Below are positions 1-8,882 of a stretch of 64,000 bases of DNA, in pieces; position 1 is the first letter of the stretch; each line of letters begins with the position of its first letter. The position numbers and the translations under genes are program-made. Origin of the DNA: Pseudomonadota bacterium (lineage in GTDB: Bacteria > Pseudomonadota > Gammaproteobacteria > Burkholderiales > Thiobacillaceae). The DNA lies in NCBI GenBank assembly GCA_030684775.1, contig JAUXXW010000124.1, positions 1-64,000 on the forward strand, given 5' to 3'. Under the pieces are notes generated by a model. The model ran no database searches and was not told the origin of the DNA. It was given only the letters and a program-made list of their open reading frames with translations.

Positions 1-45
1 TTCAAGGACGCTGGCATTCCCAATTACTCCACCCCGTAAACCGCA

Positions 46-1404
46 GTGGAAGTGTTCTCCTACCTCTCCGCCTTCTACGAAAACCAACGCCTGCTGATGC
101 AGACCCCCGGGCCGATCGCCAAGGGCACCGAGCCGGATGTCGAAGGCGCCCGCCTGATCATCGAAAGCGCCCTGGCGCAGGGGCGTCATGTCCTCACCGA
201 AGTGGAATCGAAAGCGCTGCTCTCCTCCTTCCGCATTCCGGTGGCGCAGACCACCATCGCGCGCGACCCCACCGAAGCCATGTTGATGGCGCAGCAGATG
301 GGCTTCCCGGTGGCCATGAAGATCAACTCGCAGACCATCAGCCACAAATCCGACGTCGGCGGCGTGCGCCTGGGTATCTCCAGTGGCCATGCCGTGCGCT
401 CCGCCTACACCGGTATGCTGGCGGAAGTGCAACGACGGATACCTGACGCGAAGCTCGACGGCGTCGTGATCGAACCCATGCTGGTACGGCCGAATGCGCG
501 TGAAGTCCTGGTAGGCGTGACCACCGACCCGGTGCTCGGGCCGGTCATCGTCTTCGGCAGTGGTGGCGTCGACGTCGAGGCCGCACAGGACCGCGCCGTC
601 ACCCTGCCGCCGCTCAACCGCTTCCTGGCGCGCGACCTGATGCACCGCACCCGCGTCATCAAACTGCTGGGTGAATTCCGCAATCGCCCGGCGGCCAACC
701 TCGACGCACTGGAACAGGTATTGCTGCGCGTCTCGGAAATGGTCTGCGAACTACCCTGGATTCAGGAACTGGACATCAACCCACTGCTGGTCGACGAAAA
801 CGGCGCGCTCGCCCTCGACGCCCGCATCGTCATCGCCTCGCGCGTGCCCGGCGCCGACCGCTACGCGCACATGGCCATCCACCCCTACCCGGCGCATCTG
901 GTAAGCACCTGGCAACTGCCCAACGGCACCGATGTGGTGATCCGCCCGATCCGCCCGGAAGATGCCGAACTGACGCAAAGCTTCGTGCGCGCGCTGTCCG
1001 AGGAAACCAAGTATTTCCGCTACATGGACGCCGTGCGCGAACTATCGCAAGCCATGCTGGTGCGCTTCACCCAGATCGACTACGACCGTGAAATGGCCCT
1101 GCTCGCCGTCACCCAGGTGGATGGCAACGAAGTCGAACTCGGCGTCGCCCGCTTCGCCATCAACCCGGATGGCGAGTCCTGCGAATTCGCCGTGGTCATC
1201 AACGACCAATGGCAGAAGCAGGGTATCGGCCACAAGCTGATGGGCGTGCTGATGGACGTGGCGCGCGCCAAAGGCATGCGCGTCATGGATGGCGAGGTCA
1301 TGAAGCGCAACACCCGCATGCTCAAACTGGCGGAAGCCCTCGGCTTCAAGGTCGAAGCGCACCCGGAAGACGACAGTGTGCGCTACATCTCGCGCAAGCT
1401 GTAA
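46..1404 (+). CDS. ATP-grasp (acyl-CoA synthetase beta-like) plus C-terminal GNAT acetyltransferase; the 3' part of a longer Pat-like protein, with the frame continuing upstream past an in-frame TAA at 37-39
   Basis: ORF with ATP-grasp-like N-terminus (ESKALLSSFRIPVAQT, MKINSQTISHKSDVGGV) and GNAT motif (QKQGIGHKLMGVLMDVAR). Frame 1-36 encodes FKDAGIPNYSTP before the TAA. Confidence 0.8.
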   Translation: MEVFSYLSAFYENQRLLMQTPGPIAKGTEPDVEGARLIIESALAQGRHVLTEVESKALLSSFRIPVAQTTIARDPTEAMLMAQQMGFPVAMKINSQTISHKSDVGGVRLGISSGHAVRSAYTGMLAEVQRRIPDAKLDGVVIEPMLVRPNAREVLVGVTTDPVLGPVIVFGSGGVDVEAAQDRAVTLPPLNRFLARDLMHRTRVIKLLGEFRNRPAANLDALEQVLLRVSEMVCELPWIQELDINPLLVDENGALALDARIVIASRVPGADRYAHMAIHPYPAHLVSTWQLPNGTDVVIRPIRPEDAELTQSFVRALSEETKYFRYMDAVRELSQAMLVRFTQIDYDREMALLAVTQVDGNEVELGVARFAINPDGESCEFAVVINDQWQKQGIGHKLMGVLMDVARAKGMRVMDGEVMKRNTRMLKLAEALGFKVEAHPEDDSVRYISRKL

Positions 1405-1427
1405 ACCACGCGGCGTGATTACGCATG

Positions 1428-1458
1428 AAAGCCGGCCGGGCGACCCGCCGGCTTTTTT
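1428..1458 (+). terminator. Rho-independent terminator
   Basis: AAAGCCGGC-cgggcgacc-GCCGGCTTTTTT hairpin with T-tract directly after the first CDS. Confidence 0.75.
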
Positions 1459-1556
1459 ATGGCGCGGCCCGAGGGGTGGTTGAAATGCTTGCGGAGAACA
1501 ATGGCGGCCGCATGAAAATCAACGTTGTCAGTTCTGTTTCTGGTGACAGGCCGCTA

Positions 1557-2160
1557 ATCCCCCGGCAACTCGGCCACCGGTTCGAGTTGCTCCACGTGCT
1601 GGGCCACCACTTTCACCAGGACGGTGATCGGCATGCTCAGCAGCATGCCCCAGACGCCGGCATTTTCCAGGCCGATCCGGCGCAACGCGATCCAGGTGAG
1701 CAGCCCCACCAGCACATTGGTCGCCAACAGCATGAACATGTAGCGTTGGATGGATTGGTTGATGTCATCGAGGATGTGCACGGTGACCAGCAACAGGAAA
1801 GCCAGCGCCAGCACCAGGCCCAGGGACAGGAGGCGCGTCCGCAAGAGCATATGAAAAGCCGGCCGAGGCGGTTTGTCGCTGCCCCACAGTTCATCCAGGC
1901 TGCTCTTCAACTCGGCGAAGACGCTTGTTGGCCCCCAGGAGCAGCAGCACGCTCGCCACCTGGCCGGAGGTCGGGTCGCGCGCGGCGGCCAGCAAGGCCT
2001 GGATCGCCTGCGCGCCATTCAGCCCGACCAGCCCTTGCATCTGGGCAACGATCTCGCCCTGTGCGGCTTTGGCGCCGAAAAAATAGCCTGCGACCGTGAT
2101 CGCCAACACCAGGATGGGCGTCAAGGAGAACAAGGTATAGAAGGCCAGCCACGTAGGGCG
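1557..2160 (-). pseudogene. Chimeric remnant: YihY/BrkB-like N-terminal part followed by an AI-2E (PerM-like) transporter C-terminal part, frameshifted
   Basis: ORF 1891..2331(-) has LAFYTLFSLTPILVLAITVAGYFFGAKAAQGEIVAQMQGLVG (BrkB-like); ORF 1554..2018(-) continues GATSVFAELKSSLDELWG then switches to ILDDINQSIQRYMFMLLATNVLVGLLTWIALRRIGLENAGVWG...MPITVLVKVVAQHVE (AI-2E-like). Confidence 0.7.
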
Positions 2161-2233
2161 GAAAAGCGGCCTTATCGCGCCTTCCGCCGGGATTTGTCGG
2201 AAGGCGCCGGCCCGCCGGCTTTCCCGACCTACG
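2153..2233. repeat. REP/BIME-like palindrome, GTAGGGCGGAA/GTCGGAA type
   Basis: GTAGGGCGGAA...CTTCCGCC followed by GTCGGAA...TTTCCGACCTAC. Confidence 0.75.
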
Positions 2234-2259
2234 CGCTGCCGATCAGCCCACGCGGAAGC

Positions 2260-2332
2260 GTAGGTTGGGCAAAGCGAAGCGTGCCCAACAACCCGTCGCC
2301 ATGTTGGGCACGCATCGCTTTGCCCAACCAAC
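2260..2332. repeat. BIME-like repeat, GTAGGTTGGGCAAAGCG type
   Basis: GTAGGTTGGGCAAAGCGAAGCGTGCCCAAC...GTTGGGCACGC...CTTTGCCCAACCAAC. Confidence 0.85.
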
Positions 2333-2350
2333 GTCTACTGGACAAGCAGC

Positions 2351-2404
2351 CGCCGCGCCGGGATTTGTCGGAAGGCGCCGGCCCGCCGGCTTTTCCGCCC
2401 TACG
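2351..2404. repeat. Partial copy of the GTCGGAA-type repeat
   Basis: CGCCGGGATTTGTCGGAAGGCGCCGGCCCGCCGGCTTTTCCGCCCTAC. Confidence 0.7.
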
Positions 2405-2408
2405 AGGT

Positions 2409-3710
2409 TCATGACACCTGACGGGCGACGTACACCATGATGTGGTGGTGTTCCGTGGCTTCGATCTTGGCCAGTTGCGTGATGATGGCGGGATCGACCA
2501 CATAGCCCTTGGCCAGCAGCATGTAGCCGTCGCGGTGTTGCAGGTCGCGCGAGAGGACCATGCCGGGCCGCAGTGATGTCGGGCGCATCGGCATTTCGTC
2601 GATGACGTACTTCAACTGCTCGCCGAGTATTTCTACATAGTGGTCGATCACCGCCGGGTCGTAGCGCTTGCCGCGCTGCTCGATCAGGTAGGAAAACGCT
2701 TCCTTCGGCTTCATCGGCTGCTGCGTCATGGTGCCGCTGATGAGATTGTCGTACTCGTTGGCGGCGGCGATGATGCGCGCGCCCAGCGGGATCGCGATGC
2801 CGGCCAGGTGGTCGGGATAACCGCTGCCGTCATACAACTCATGGTGGTGGCGGATCAGCAGGGCGGCCTCCTTGAGCTGTTCGATCTGCATCAAGGCATG
2901 TTGGCCGCGCTCCGCGTGGCGCATGAGCTCGGCGCGCTGGTTGGGGTCGAGCGCAAACAGCGGGCGCTCCAGGATGATGTCGGACAGGCCGATCTTGCCG
3001 ATGTCGTGCAGTAGCGCGGCGAACAGGACATTCTGCTGCTCGGCATCGGACAGTTCCAGCGCGCGCGCCAGGCTGCGCGAGTGGTCGGCCACCCGACGGG
3101 CATGGCCGGAGAGATTCTTGCCGCGCATTTCGGTAAGGCCGGAAAAAGCCTGCACCGTGTTGACGAAGCCGGTCTTCAGCCGGGTATGGGCCGTTTTCAC
3201 ATACTTGATCGCCTTCTCCAGCTCCGCCGTGCGCTCGGCCACTTTCTGTTCCAGGCCGGCGTTGAGCTCGCGCAACTCGTTGTTTTGCGCTTCCACTACC
3301 GAATTCAGGCGACCGTTTTCCTGTTCCAGGCGACGCCGTTCCAGCGCTTCGCGCACGATCAGGACGATTTCGGTGTCGTCCCAGGGTTTGTTGATGTAGC
3401 GGTAGATCTGGCCCTGGTTGATGGCGGCAATGGTCGATTCGATGTCGGCATAGCCGGTGAGCAGGATGCGGATGGCATCCGGCCAGCGCAGGCGCGCCTG
3501 TTCCAGGAAACGGGCACCGTCCATCACCGGCATGCGCATGTCGGAGATGATCAGATCGACATGCTCCTTCTCCAGAATTTCCAGGCCGGCGGCGGCGCCC
3601 TCGCCGGTGAATATCTGGTAGCCCTGAGGTCGGAACAGGCGCTTCAGCGAAGACAGGATGGACGGCTCGTCGTCCACGAACAGCAGGGTGGCGGGGGTGG
3701 GTTCACTCAT
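2409..3710 (-). CDS. Response regulator with C-terminal HD-GYP domain (putative c-di-GMP phosphodiesterase)
   Basis: REC (LLFVDDEPSILSS, DLIISDMRMPVMDG, INKPWDD) and HD-GYP motifs (LLHDIGKIGL, HHHELYDGSGYP). Confidence 0.9.
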   Translation of the reverse strand: MSEPTPATLLFVDDEPSILSSLKRLFRPQGYQIFTGEGAAAGLEILEKEHVDLIISDMRMPVMDGARFLEQARLRWPDAIRILLTGYADIESTIAAINQGQIYRYINKPWDDTEIVLIVREALERRRLEQENGRLNSVVEAQNNELRELNAGLEQKVAERTAELEKAIKYVKTAHTRLKTGFVNTVQAFSGLTEMRGKNLSGHARRVADHSRSLARALELSDAEQQNVLFAALLHDIGKIGLSDIILERPLFALDPNQRAELMRHAERGQHALMQIEQLKEAALLIRHHHELYDGSGYPDHLAGIAIPLGARIIAAANEYDNLISGTMTQQPMKPKEAFSYLIEQRGKRYDPAVIDHYVEILGEQLKYVIDEMPMRPTSLRPGMVLSRDLQHRDGYMLLAKGYVVDPAIITQLAKIEATEHHHIMVYVARQVS

Positions 3711-4771
3711 GATCGGAGCTCAGGTTGAATCGACGGTGAGAGTGGCAGGCAAATACGGAATGTCGCGCCTTTACCCGGCTCGCTTTCCACTTCGATGCGG
3801 CCACCGTGTTTCTGGATGATGCCGTAGGAGATGGAAAGCCCGAGGCCGGTGCCTACACCAACGGGTTTGGTGGTGAAAAAGGGGTCGAAGATGCGGGTGA
3901 GTTGGTGGGCGGGAATGCCCTTTCCGGTATCGCTGATTTCCACGCGAGCCTCTTCGTTCCACACCCCGGTGCGTATGGTGATCGTGCCCTGGTTTTCGAT
4001 GGCGTGCGCCGCGTTGACCAGCAGGTTCATGAATACCTGATTCAATTGCGCGGGCAGGCAGCGCAGTGCCGGCAGTTCACCGTATTCCTTGACGACCTTC
4101 GCCTTGTACTTGATTTCGTTGTTGACCACGTTGAGGGTGGATTCCAGGCCCTTGTGCAGATCGGCCAGCACCCACTCGCCCGGGTCGGCGTGCGAGAAAT
4201 CCTTGAGATCCTGAACGATGCGGCGCACCCGCTGGATGCCATCGCCGGTTTCCGTGAGCAGGTCGGCGATGTCGCTTTTCAGGTAACTCAAATCGGCTTC
4301 CGCCTTGACCACCACCAGGCGCGAACGGATGGCGCCCTCGGGCAACTCGCGCTCGATGGCCTCGAATGCCGCCAGCACGTTGAGCAGGCGATCGACGTAG
4401 CCGCGCAGGGTGCCCAGGTTGGAGCCGACGTAGCCGATAGGGTTGTTGATCTCGTGCGCCACCCCCGCCGCGAGCTGGCCGATGGAGGCCATCTTTTCCG
4501 ATTGCAGCAACTGGTTGTGCGCTTCTTCCAGGCGCTTGATCAGCGCGGTCTGTTCGCCCTTCTCCTGGTGCAAGGCCGCCTCGGTCACCAGTTTTTCGTC
4601 CAGGCGCGCATTCAATTCATTCGACATCTGATCCAGCGAACGCTCGACCAGACGCCGCGCGTCGTCGGCATGGCGATAGGCACGGTCTACCGCCTCCAGG
4701 AAGTCAGCCAGCCCTTCCGCAGCATCGGGGGCGAGGTGCTTGTGAATCTGGCGTTCGAGCAGGGGGTGCAT
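3707..4771 (-). CDS. Sensor histidine kinase (HisKA/HATPase)
   Basis: H-box GVAHEINNPIGYV; ATP-binding GKGIP...GTGLGLSISYGII; start taken as MHPLLERQ at 4771. Confidence 0.9.
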   Translation of the reverse strand: MHPLLERQIHKHLAPDAAEGLADFLEAVDRAYRHADDARRLVERSLDQMSNELNARLDEKLVTEAALHQEKGEQTALIKRLEEAHNQLLQSEKMASIGQLAAGVAHEINNPIGYVGSNLGTLRGYVDRLLNVLAAFEAIERELPEGAIRSRLVVVKAEADLSYLKSDIADLLTETGDGIQRVRRIVQDLKDFSHADPGEWVLADLHKGLESTLNVVNNEIKYKAKVVKEYGELPALRCLPAQLNQVFMNLLVNAAHAIENQGTITIRTGVWNEEARVEISDTGKGIPAHQLTRIFDPFFTTKPVGVGTGLGLSISYGIIQKHGGRIEVESEPGKGATFRICLPLSPSIQPELRS

Positions 4772-4787
4772 GGTCAGCAAGCCTCGG

Positions 4788-4953
4788 CTAGTAGTCCGTT
4801 CCGCCAAAACGGTGACAAATGAAATGGATGGTTTTTTTCGACAGGCGAGGCGCGGACCCGCCGACGTATGGGGTATACGGCAAGGGGACGCAACGAAGCA
4901 TGGCGGAAAAAGACGCCGTTTAATGTCATCGTTTTGGCGGAACGGACTACTAG
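4788..4953. repeat. MITE-like element with about 29 bp near-perfect terminal inverted repeats
   Basis: ctagtagtccgttccgccaaaacggtgac (4788-4816) versus gtcatcgttttggcggaacggactactag (4925-4953), one mismatch. Confidence 0.65.
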
Positions 4954-4983
4954 GCCTGAACGGAAACGGGTGAAGGGGGTGGG

Positions 4984-5087
4984 CTCCCCCCTTTCCCAAA
5001 GGGGGGCTGGGGGGGATTTCTCCAAGGGTTGTGCATGTGCGAGCGTCCGCAAATCCCCCCTAACCCCCCTTTGAAAAAGGGGGGAAT
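4984..5087. repeat. CCCCCTTT-type intergenic inverted repeat
   Basis: CCCCCCTTTCCCAAAGGGGGGCTGGGGGGGATTTCTCC...AAATCCCCCCTAACCCCCCTTTGAAAAAGGGGGG. Confidence 0.8.
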
Positions 5088-5143
5088 CTCGCGCGAACAG
5101 GACCTTGATGGAGGCCGAAGCGGCCCCCGGTCGGGTGGAGTGC

Positions 5144-7585
5144 TCAAGCCTCATCATCCACCTCCTTTACATGTTCGATCGGCAGCGTCACGCGGAACGT
5201 GGTGCCACGGCCAACTTCGCTTTCCACCTCGATGCGTCCGTGGTGTTTCTGGATGATGCCGTAGGCCAGCGAAAGGCCCAGCCCGGTGCCTTTCCCCACC
5301 GGTTTGGTGGTGAAGAAGGGGTCGAAAATGCGGCCCTTGATGTCATCCGGGATGCCGCGGCCGGTATCCGCCACTTCCAGCCACACCATGCCGGCATCCG
5401 CGCCGCTGCCCAGGCCGGTACGCAGGGTGATGGTGCCGCGCGGGCCCTCGATGGCGTGGGCGGCATTCACCATCAGGTTCATGAATACCTGATTGAGCTG
5501 CGAGGGCAGGCATTCGATCTCGGGGATGTCGCCGTATTCCTTGACCACGTCGGCGTGATATTTGATTTCGTTCTGAACGATGTTGAGGGTGCTATCCAGC
5601 CCCTGGGTCAGGTTGGCGTATTGCCAGTCGGGAGAGCTGTCCAGGCGTGAGAAGTCCTTCAAATCCTGGACGATCTTGCGGACTCGGGTAATGCCTTCCT
5701 TCGATTCGTTCATCAATACCGGAATGTCTTCGCGCAGGTAGGCCAGATCCAGTTTCTGCGTCAACCGGGCCAACTCGGCGCGTTGCGGCGCATCGTCCGG
5801 CAGCGCCGCTGCGGCCGTCTCGAAGCCGCCGATCAGGCTGAACAGGTCGCGAATATAGCCGTCCAGGGTGCCCAGGTTGGAGTGCACATAACCGATGGGG
5901 TTGTTGATCTCGTGCGCCACGCCGGCCGCGAGTTGGCCGATGGAGGCCAGTTTCTCGGATTGCAGCAACTGGGTCTGCGCCTCCTGCAATTTGTGGTGCA
6001 GGCTCGCCAGTTGCTGGTATTGCTCCTCCAGCAAGGCCTGTGAGCGGGTGCGCTCGGCGATGTCTCCCTCCAGTTGCTGCATGGCGCGCGACAGCGCCTC
6101 GGTGCGCTCATCCACCCGCCGTTGCAGGTCCACATTGAGTTCCTGGAGTGATTCCTCCATCTGCTTGCGGGCGCTGATGTCGGTGCGGATGGCGATGTAT
6201 TGGGTCGGGTTCCCCGCCATGTCCAGGAAGGGAACGATGGTGGAATCCACCCAATAGAAGCTGCCGTCGCGGCGGCGGTTGCGAATTTCGCCGTTCCAGA
6301 CCTGGCCGCGGGTGATCGTGTCCCACATCTCCCGGAAAAACGCCGCTGGGTGCAGGCCGGAGCTGACGATGCGGTGGTTCTGGCCCATCAACTCGCGCAG
6401 CGTATAGCCGGAAATGGTGCAGAACTTCTCGTTCACATAGGTGATATTGCCCGCCGTGTCGGAGATGCTGACGATGGCGTGTTCATCCAGCGCGGTCTTC
6501 TGTGCCTGCAATTCCTGGTTGGTCTGCTCCAGCAGGTTATTCATGTATTCCAGGGTGGTCAGATCCTGCGCCACGCAAAGCACGCCCTTCCAGGCGCCAT
6601 CGCCGGCGTACATGGGTGTGCGGGCGATGATGTAATGCCCCGGCAAGCCGTTGGCGGAGGTCAGGCGCTGGTCCTGGTGTGAGGTCTGTCCGGTTTCCAG
6701 CGCCTTCTGGTCTTCCTGGTCGTTCTTCAGGCCTTCGCTACCGCCCCAGATATCCGCCTCGCGCTTGCCGGCAATCGTCTCCTTGGCCATATCGGCAATC
6801 TTCTCGAAGCCGGCGTTGCTCCAGACGATGCGCGAATCGGCGTCCTTGAACCAGATCGGCACGGGAATGTTCGCCAACATGGCGCGCGCCTCACGCTCCC
6901 CTTCGCGCAATTTCGCCAGCAGGATTTGTTGACGCCGAACCACCACCACGGCGATCAGGCAGGAAAGCAGTACCGCCACCACGGCGCTGGCGATCAACAG
7001 ATTGCGCGCGAGCCGGTATTTCCCGCGCGCCGCGACGGCGGCCTGGCGGCCCTGGCGAATCTGCTCGTCCAGCAAGCCGCGCAGTTGCACCGTGGCCCGA
7101 TTTTGCGCGGGAATGGCCTCGTCGATCAGAAGCCGCTCGGCGGCGTCCTTCTTGTCCGCCAGAGCCAGATCGAGCACTTCATCCTGCACACCCGAACCGT
7201 GGCCGGTGAAGCGCCCCTGTGTTTTCAGCAGATCCCTTTCCAGTGAAGTCAAATCCATCTTCAGCAACTTCTCGCGCGCGCCCCGGAATATCCCGGCCAG
7301 CTCATGGAAGCGCGGTACCAGATCGTCGCGTTCGAAGGCATCCGGCTCTTGCAGGATGGCGTGCAATTGCAATGCCCGTTCCCGCGCGGCGATATACATC
7401 TCGGCGGCGAGATGGGCGCGTTCGTTGTGATCCTCGACGATGACCGTGATGGTGTCGTTCATCGCGCGCAGGTAGGCCAGGCCCACGCCCGCCAGTCCCA
7501 GCAACAGGATGATGACCAGGAAAAAACCGGCCAGGAGGCCGCCGCTCGCCGCGTTCTTTTGCCCGTTCATGGCGCTCATTTCCAC
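5144..7585 (-). CDS. PAS-containing sensor histidine kinase with N-terminal membrane region
   Basis: TM segments, PAS/PAC (IVSISDTAGNITYVNEKFCTISGYT), H-box GVAHEINNPIGYVHSN, G-box GKGTGLGLSLAYGII. Confidence 0.9.
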   Translation of the reverse strand: MEMSAMNGQKNAASGGLLAGFFLVIILLLGLAGVGLAYLRAMNDTITVIVEDHNERAHLAAEMYIAARERALQLHAILQEPDAFERDDLVPRFHELAGIFRGAREKLLKMDLTSLERDLLKTQGRFTGHGSGVQDEVLDLALADKKDAAERLLIDEAIPAQNRATVQLRGLLDEQIRQGRQAAVAARGKYRLARNLLIASAVVAVLLSCLIAVVVVRRQQILLAKLREGEREARAMLANIPVPIWFKDADSRIVWSNAGFEKIADMAKETIAGKREADIWGGSEGLKNDQEDQKALETGQTSHQDQRLTSANGLPGHYIIARTPMYAGDGAWKGVLCVAQDLTTLEYMNNLLEQTNQELQAQKTALDEHAIVSISDTAGNITYVNEKFCTISGYTLRELMGQNHRIVSSGLHPAAFFREMWDTITRGQVWNGEIRNRRRDGSFYWVDSTIVPFLDMAGNPTQYIAIRTDISARKQMEESLQELNVDLQRRVDERTEALSRAMQQLEGDIAERTRSQALLEEQYQQLASLHHKLQEAQTQLLQSEKLASIGQLAAGVAHEINNPIGYVHSNLGTLDGYIRDLFSLIGGFETAAAALPDDAPQRAELARLTQKLDLAYLREDIPVLMNESKEGITRVRKIVQDLKDFSRLDSSPDWQYANLTQGLDSTLNIVQNEIKYHADVVKEYGDIPEIECLPSQLNQVFMNLMVNAAHAIEGPRGTITLRTGLGSGADAGMVWLEVADTGRGIPDDIKGRIFDPFFTTKPVGKGTGLGLSLAYGIIQKHHGRIEVESEVGRGTTFRVTLPIEHVKEVDDEA

Positions 7586-8440
7586 TCAGGCCGCCAGGAG
7601 AGCGCAGTAGCTCTCGTGTTCCTGTTCGATGCCGGGCAGCATGGCCTTCAGCATCGCGCCATCGAGACCGAGGCGGTGCCAGGCGGCAGTGCTCAACGGC
7701 GGCACCAGCGTCTGCGGTGCGCCGGCCAGATCGAGGGCATGGGCAAGGATGTTGGCGACATGCACCACGTCACCCAGCGAGGCGGCCGCGCTGTTTTCGG
7801 GGCGGCCCTCGGGGGCATGATGCTGGGCCACCGCGCGCACGATGTCCGCCGGGAAGCGCCAGCGCGAGATCAGCGCCTCGCCCGCCTGGGCATGATCGAA
7901 GCCGAGGATGGCCCGCTCCGCGTCCGGCACATGGCAGTCGTGTTCCTCCCGGTACGCCAGCACCCCGCCGTAATGATCCGGGCGGGTGGTGAGCAGCATC
8001 AGCACACCGATGTCATGCAGCAGACCGGCGCTGAAACCGGCTTCCGTATCGAGCCCGGCATGGCGCGCCAGCGCCCGCGCGCACAACGCGGTGCCGAGTC
8101 CGTGGCGCCAGAAATGGCCGAGATCGAAGGGAACGCCCTTGGGCGGCGTGAAATAGCCGGTGACCGAGGCCGCCATGACCAGGCTGCCAACGGCTCTGAA
8201 ACCGAGGATGACGATGGCGTCATGAATGCTCGACACCTTGTGCTGGATGCCATAGAAGGGCGAGTTGGCGACCCGCAGCGCGCGCGCGGCCAGGGACTGA
8301 TCCTTGGCGATGCCTTCGGCGAGCTGGTCGATACCGGCGGATTCGTTATCCAGGGTACGGATCAATTCCCCGACGACCGCCGGCAAGGAGGGCAACTGGC
8401 GAATGTCCGCCAGGACTTCTTCCAGGGTGAGCGGGCTCAT
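7586..8440 (-). CDS. HDOD domain protein
   Basis: LTLEEVLADIRQLPSLPAVVGELIRTL...SLAARALRVANSPFYG...LLHDIGVLML; start at 8440. Confidence 0.85.
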   Translation of the reverse strand: MSPLTLEEVLADIRQLPSLPAVVGELIRTLDNESAGIDQLAEGIAKDQSLAARALRVANSPFYGIQHKVSSIHDAIVILGFRAVGSLVMAASVTGYFTPPKGVPFDLGHFWRHGLGTALCARALARHAGLDTEAGFSAGLLHDIGVLMLLTTRPDHYGGVLAYREEHDCHVPDAERAILGFDHAQAGEALISRWRFPADIVRAVAQHHAPEGRPENSAAASLGDVVHVANILAHALDLAGAPQTLVPPLSTAAWHRLGLDGAMLKAMLPGIEQEHESYCALLAA

Positions 8441-8468
8441 CGTGGAAACTTCTGCTGGAACAGCCGCT

Positions 8469-8542
8469 GTAGGTTGGGCAAAGCGCAGCGTGCCCAACAT
8501 TGCGACGGTTTGTTGGGCACGCCGCGCTTTGCCCAAGCTACG
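8469..8542. repeat. BIME-like repeat, GTAGGTTGGGCAAAGCG type, inside the signalling cluster
   Basis: GTAGGTTGGGCAAAGCGCAGCGTGCCCAAC...GTTGGGCACGCCGCGCTTTGCCCAAGCTAC. Confidence 0.85.
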
Positions 8543-8561
8543 GTTTCGAGAGTAAGCGTGT

Positions 8562-8882
8562 TCATTCCACTTGCTCCAGGCGATATTCCAGGAGTGTCTG
8601 GTACAGCACGCGGTCGGCTTCGCCCTCCCCGGTGTGGCGAAAGAGGTGGCGCAGACGGGCGCGAATTTCCTCGCGGCGGACGTCCCGCTCCGCCTCGGAG
8701 AGGATTTCCCGCACCTTGATCGCGGCCTGTCGCACGTCGCGCCGCCGCAACGAGGCGAGGTGTGATTCGCTGAGTTCGGTGCCGGCGGCCAGCAGGGTGG
8801 CGCCATGGGCATCATGGATGTCCACGCCCAGCACCATGCCGGGCGTGACCTGATCCAGCGCCAGGGTATGAATGCTTGTCAT
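8562..8882 (-). CDS. Small conserved protein resembling the N-terminal region found in HD-GYP proteins
   Basis: ORF MTSIHTLALDQVTPGMVLGVDIHDAHGATLLAAGTELSESHLASLRRRDV; ATGA overlap with the upstream gene. Confidence 0.6.
   Translation of the reverse strand: MTSIHTLALDQVTPGMVLGVDIHDAHGATLLAAGTELSESHLASLRRRDVRQAAIKVREILSEAERDVRREEIRARLRHLFRHTGEGEADRVLYQTLLEYRLEQVE

Noticed and set aside
3806-4822. 338-aa plus-strand ORF
   Set aside because: Antisense to the histidine kinase; biased composition.
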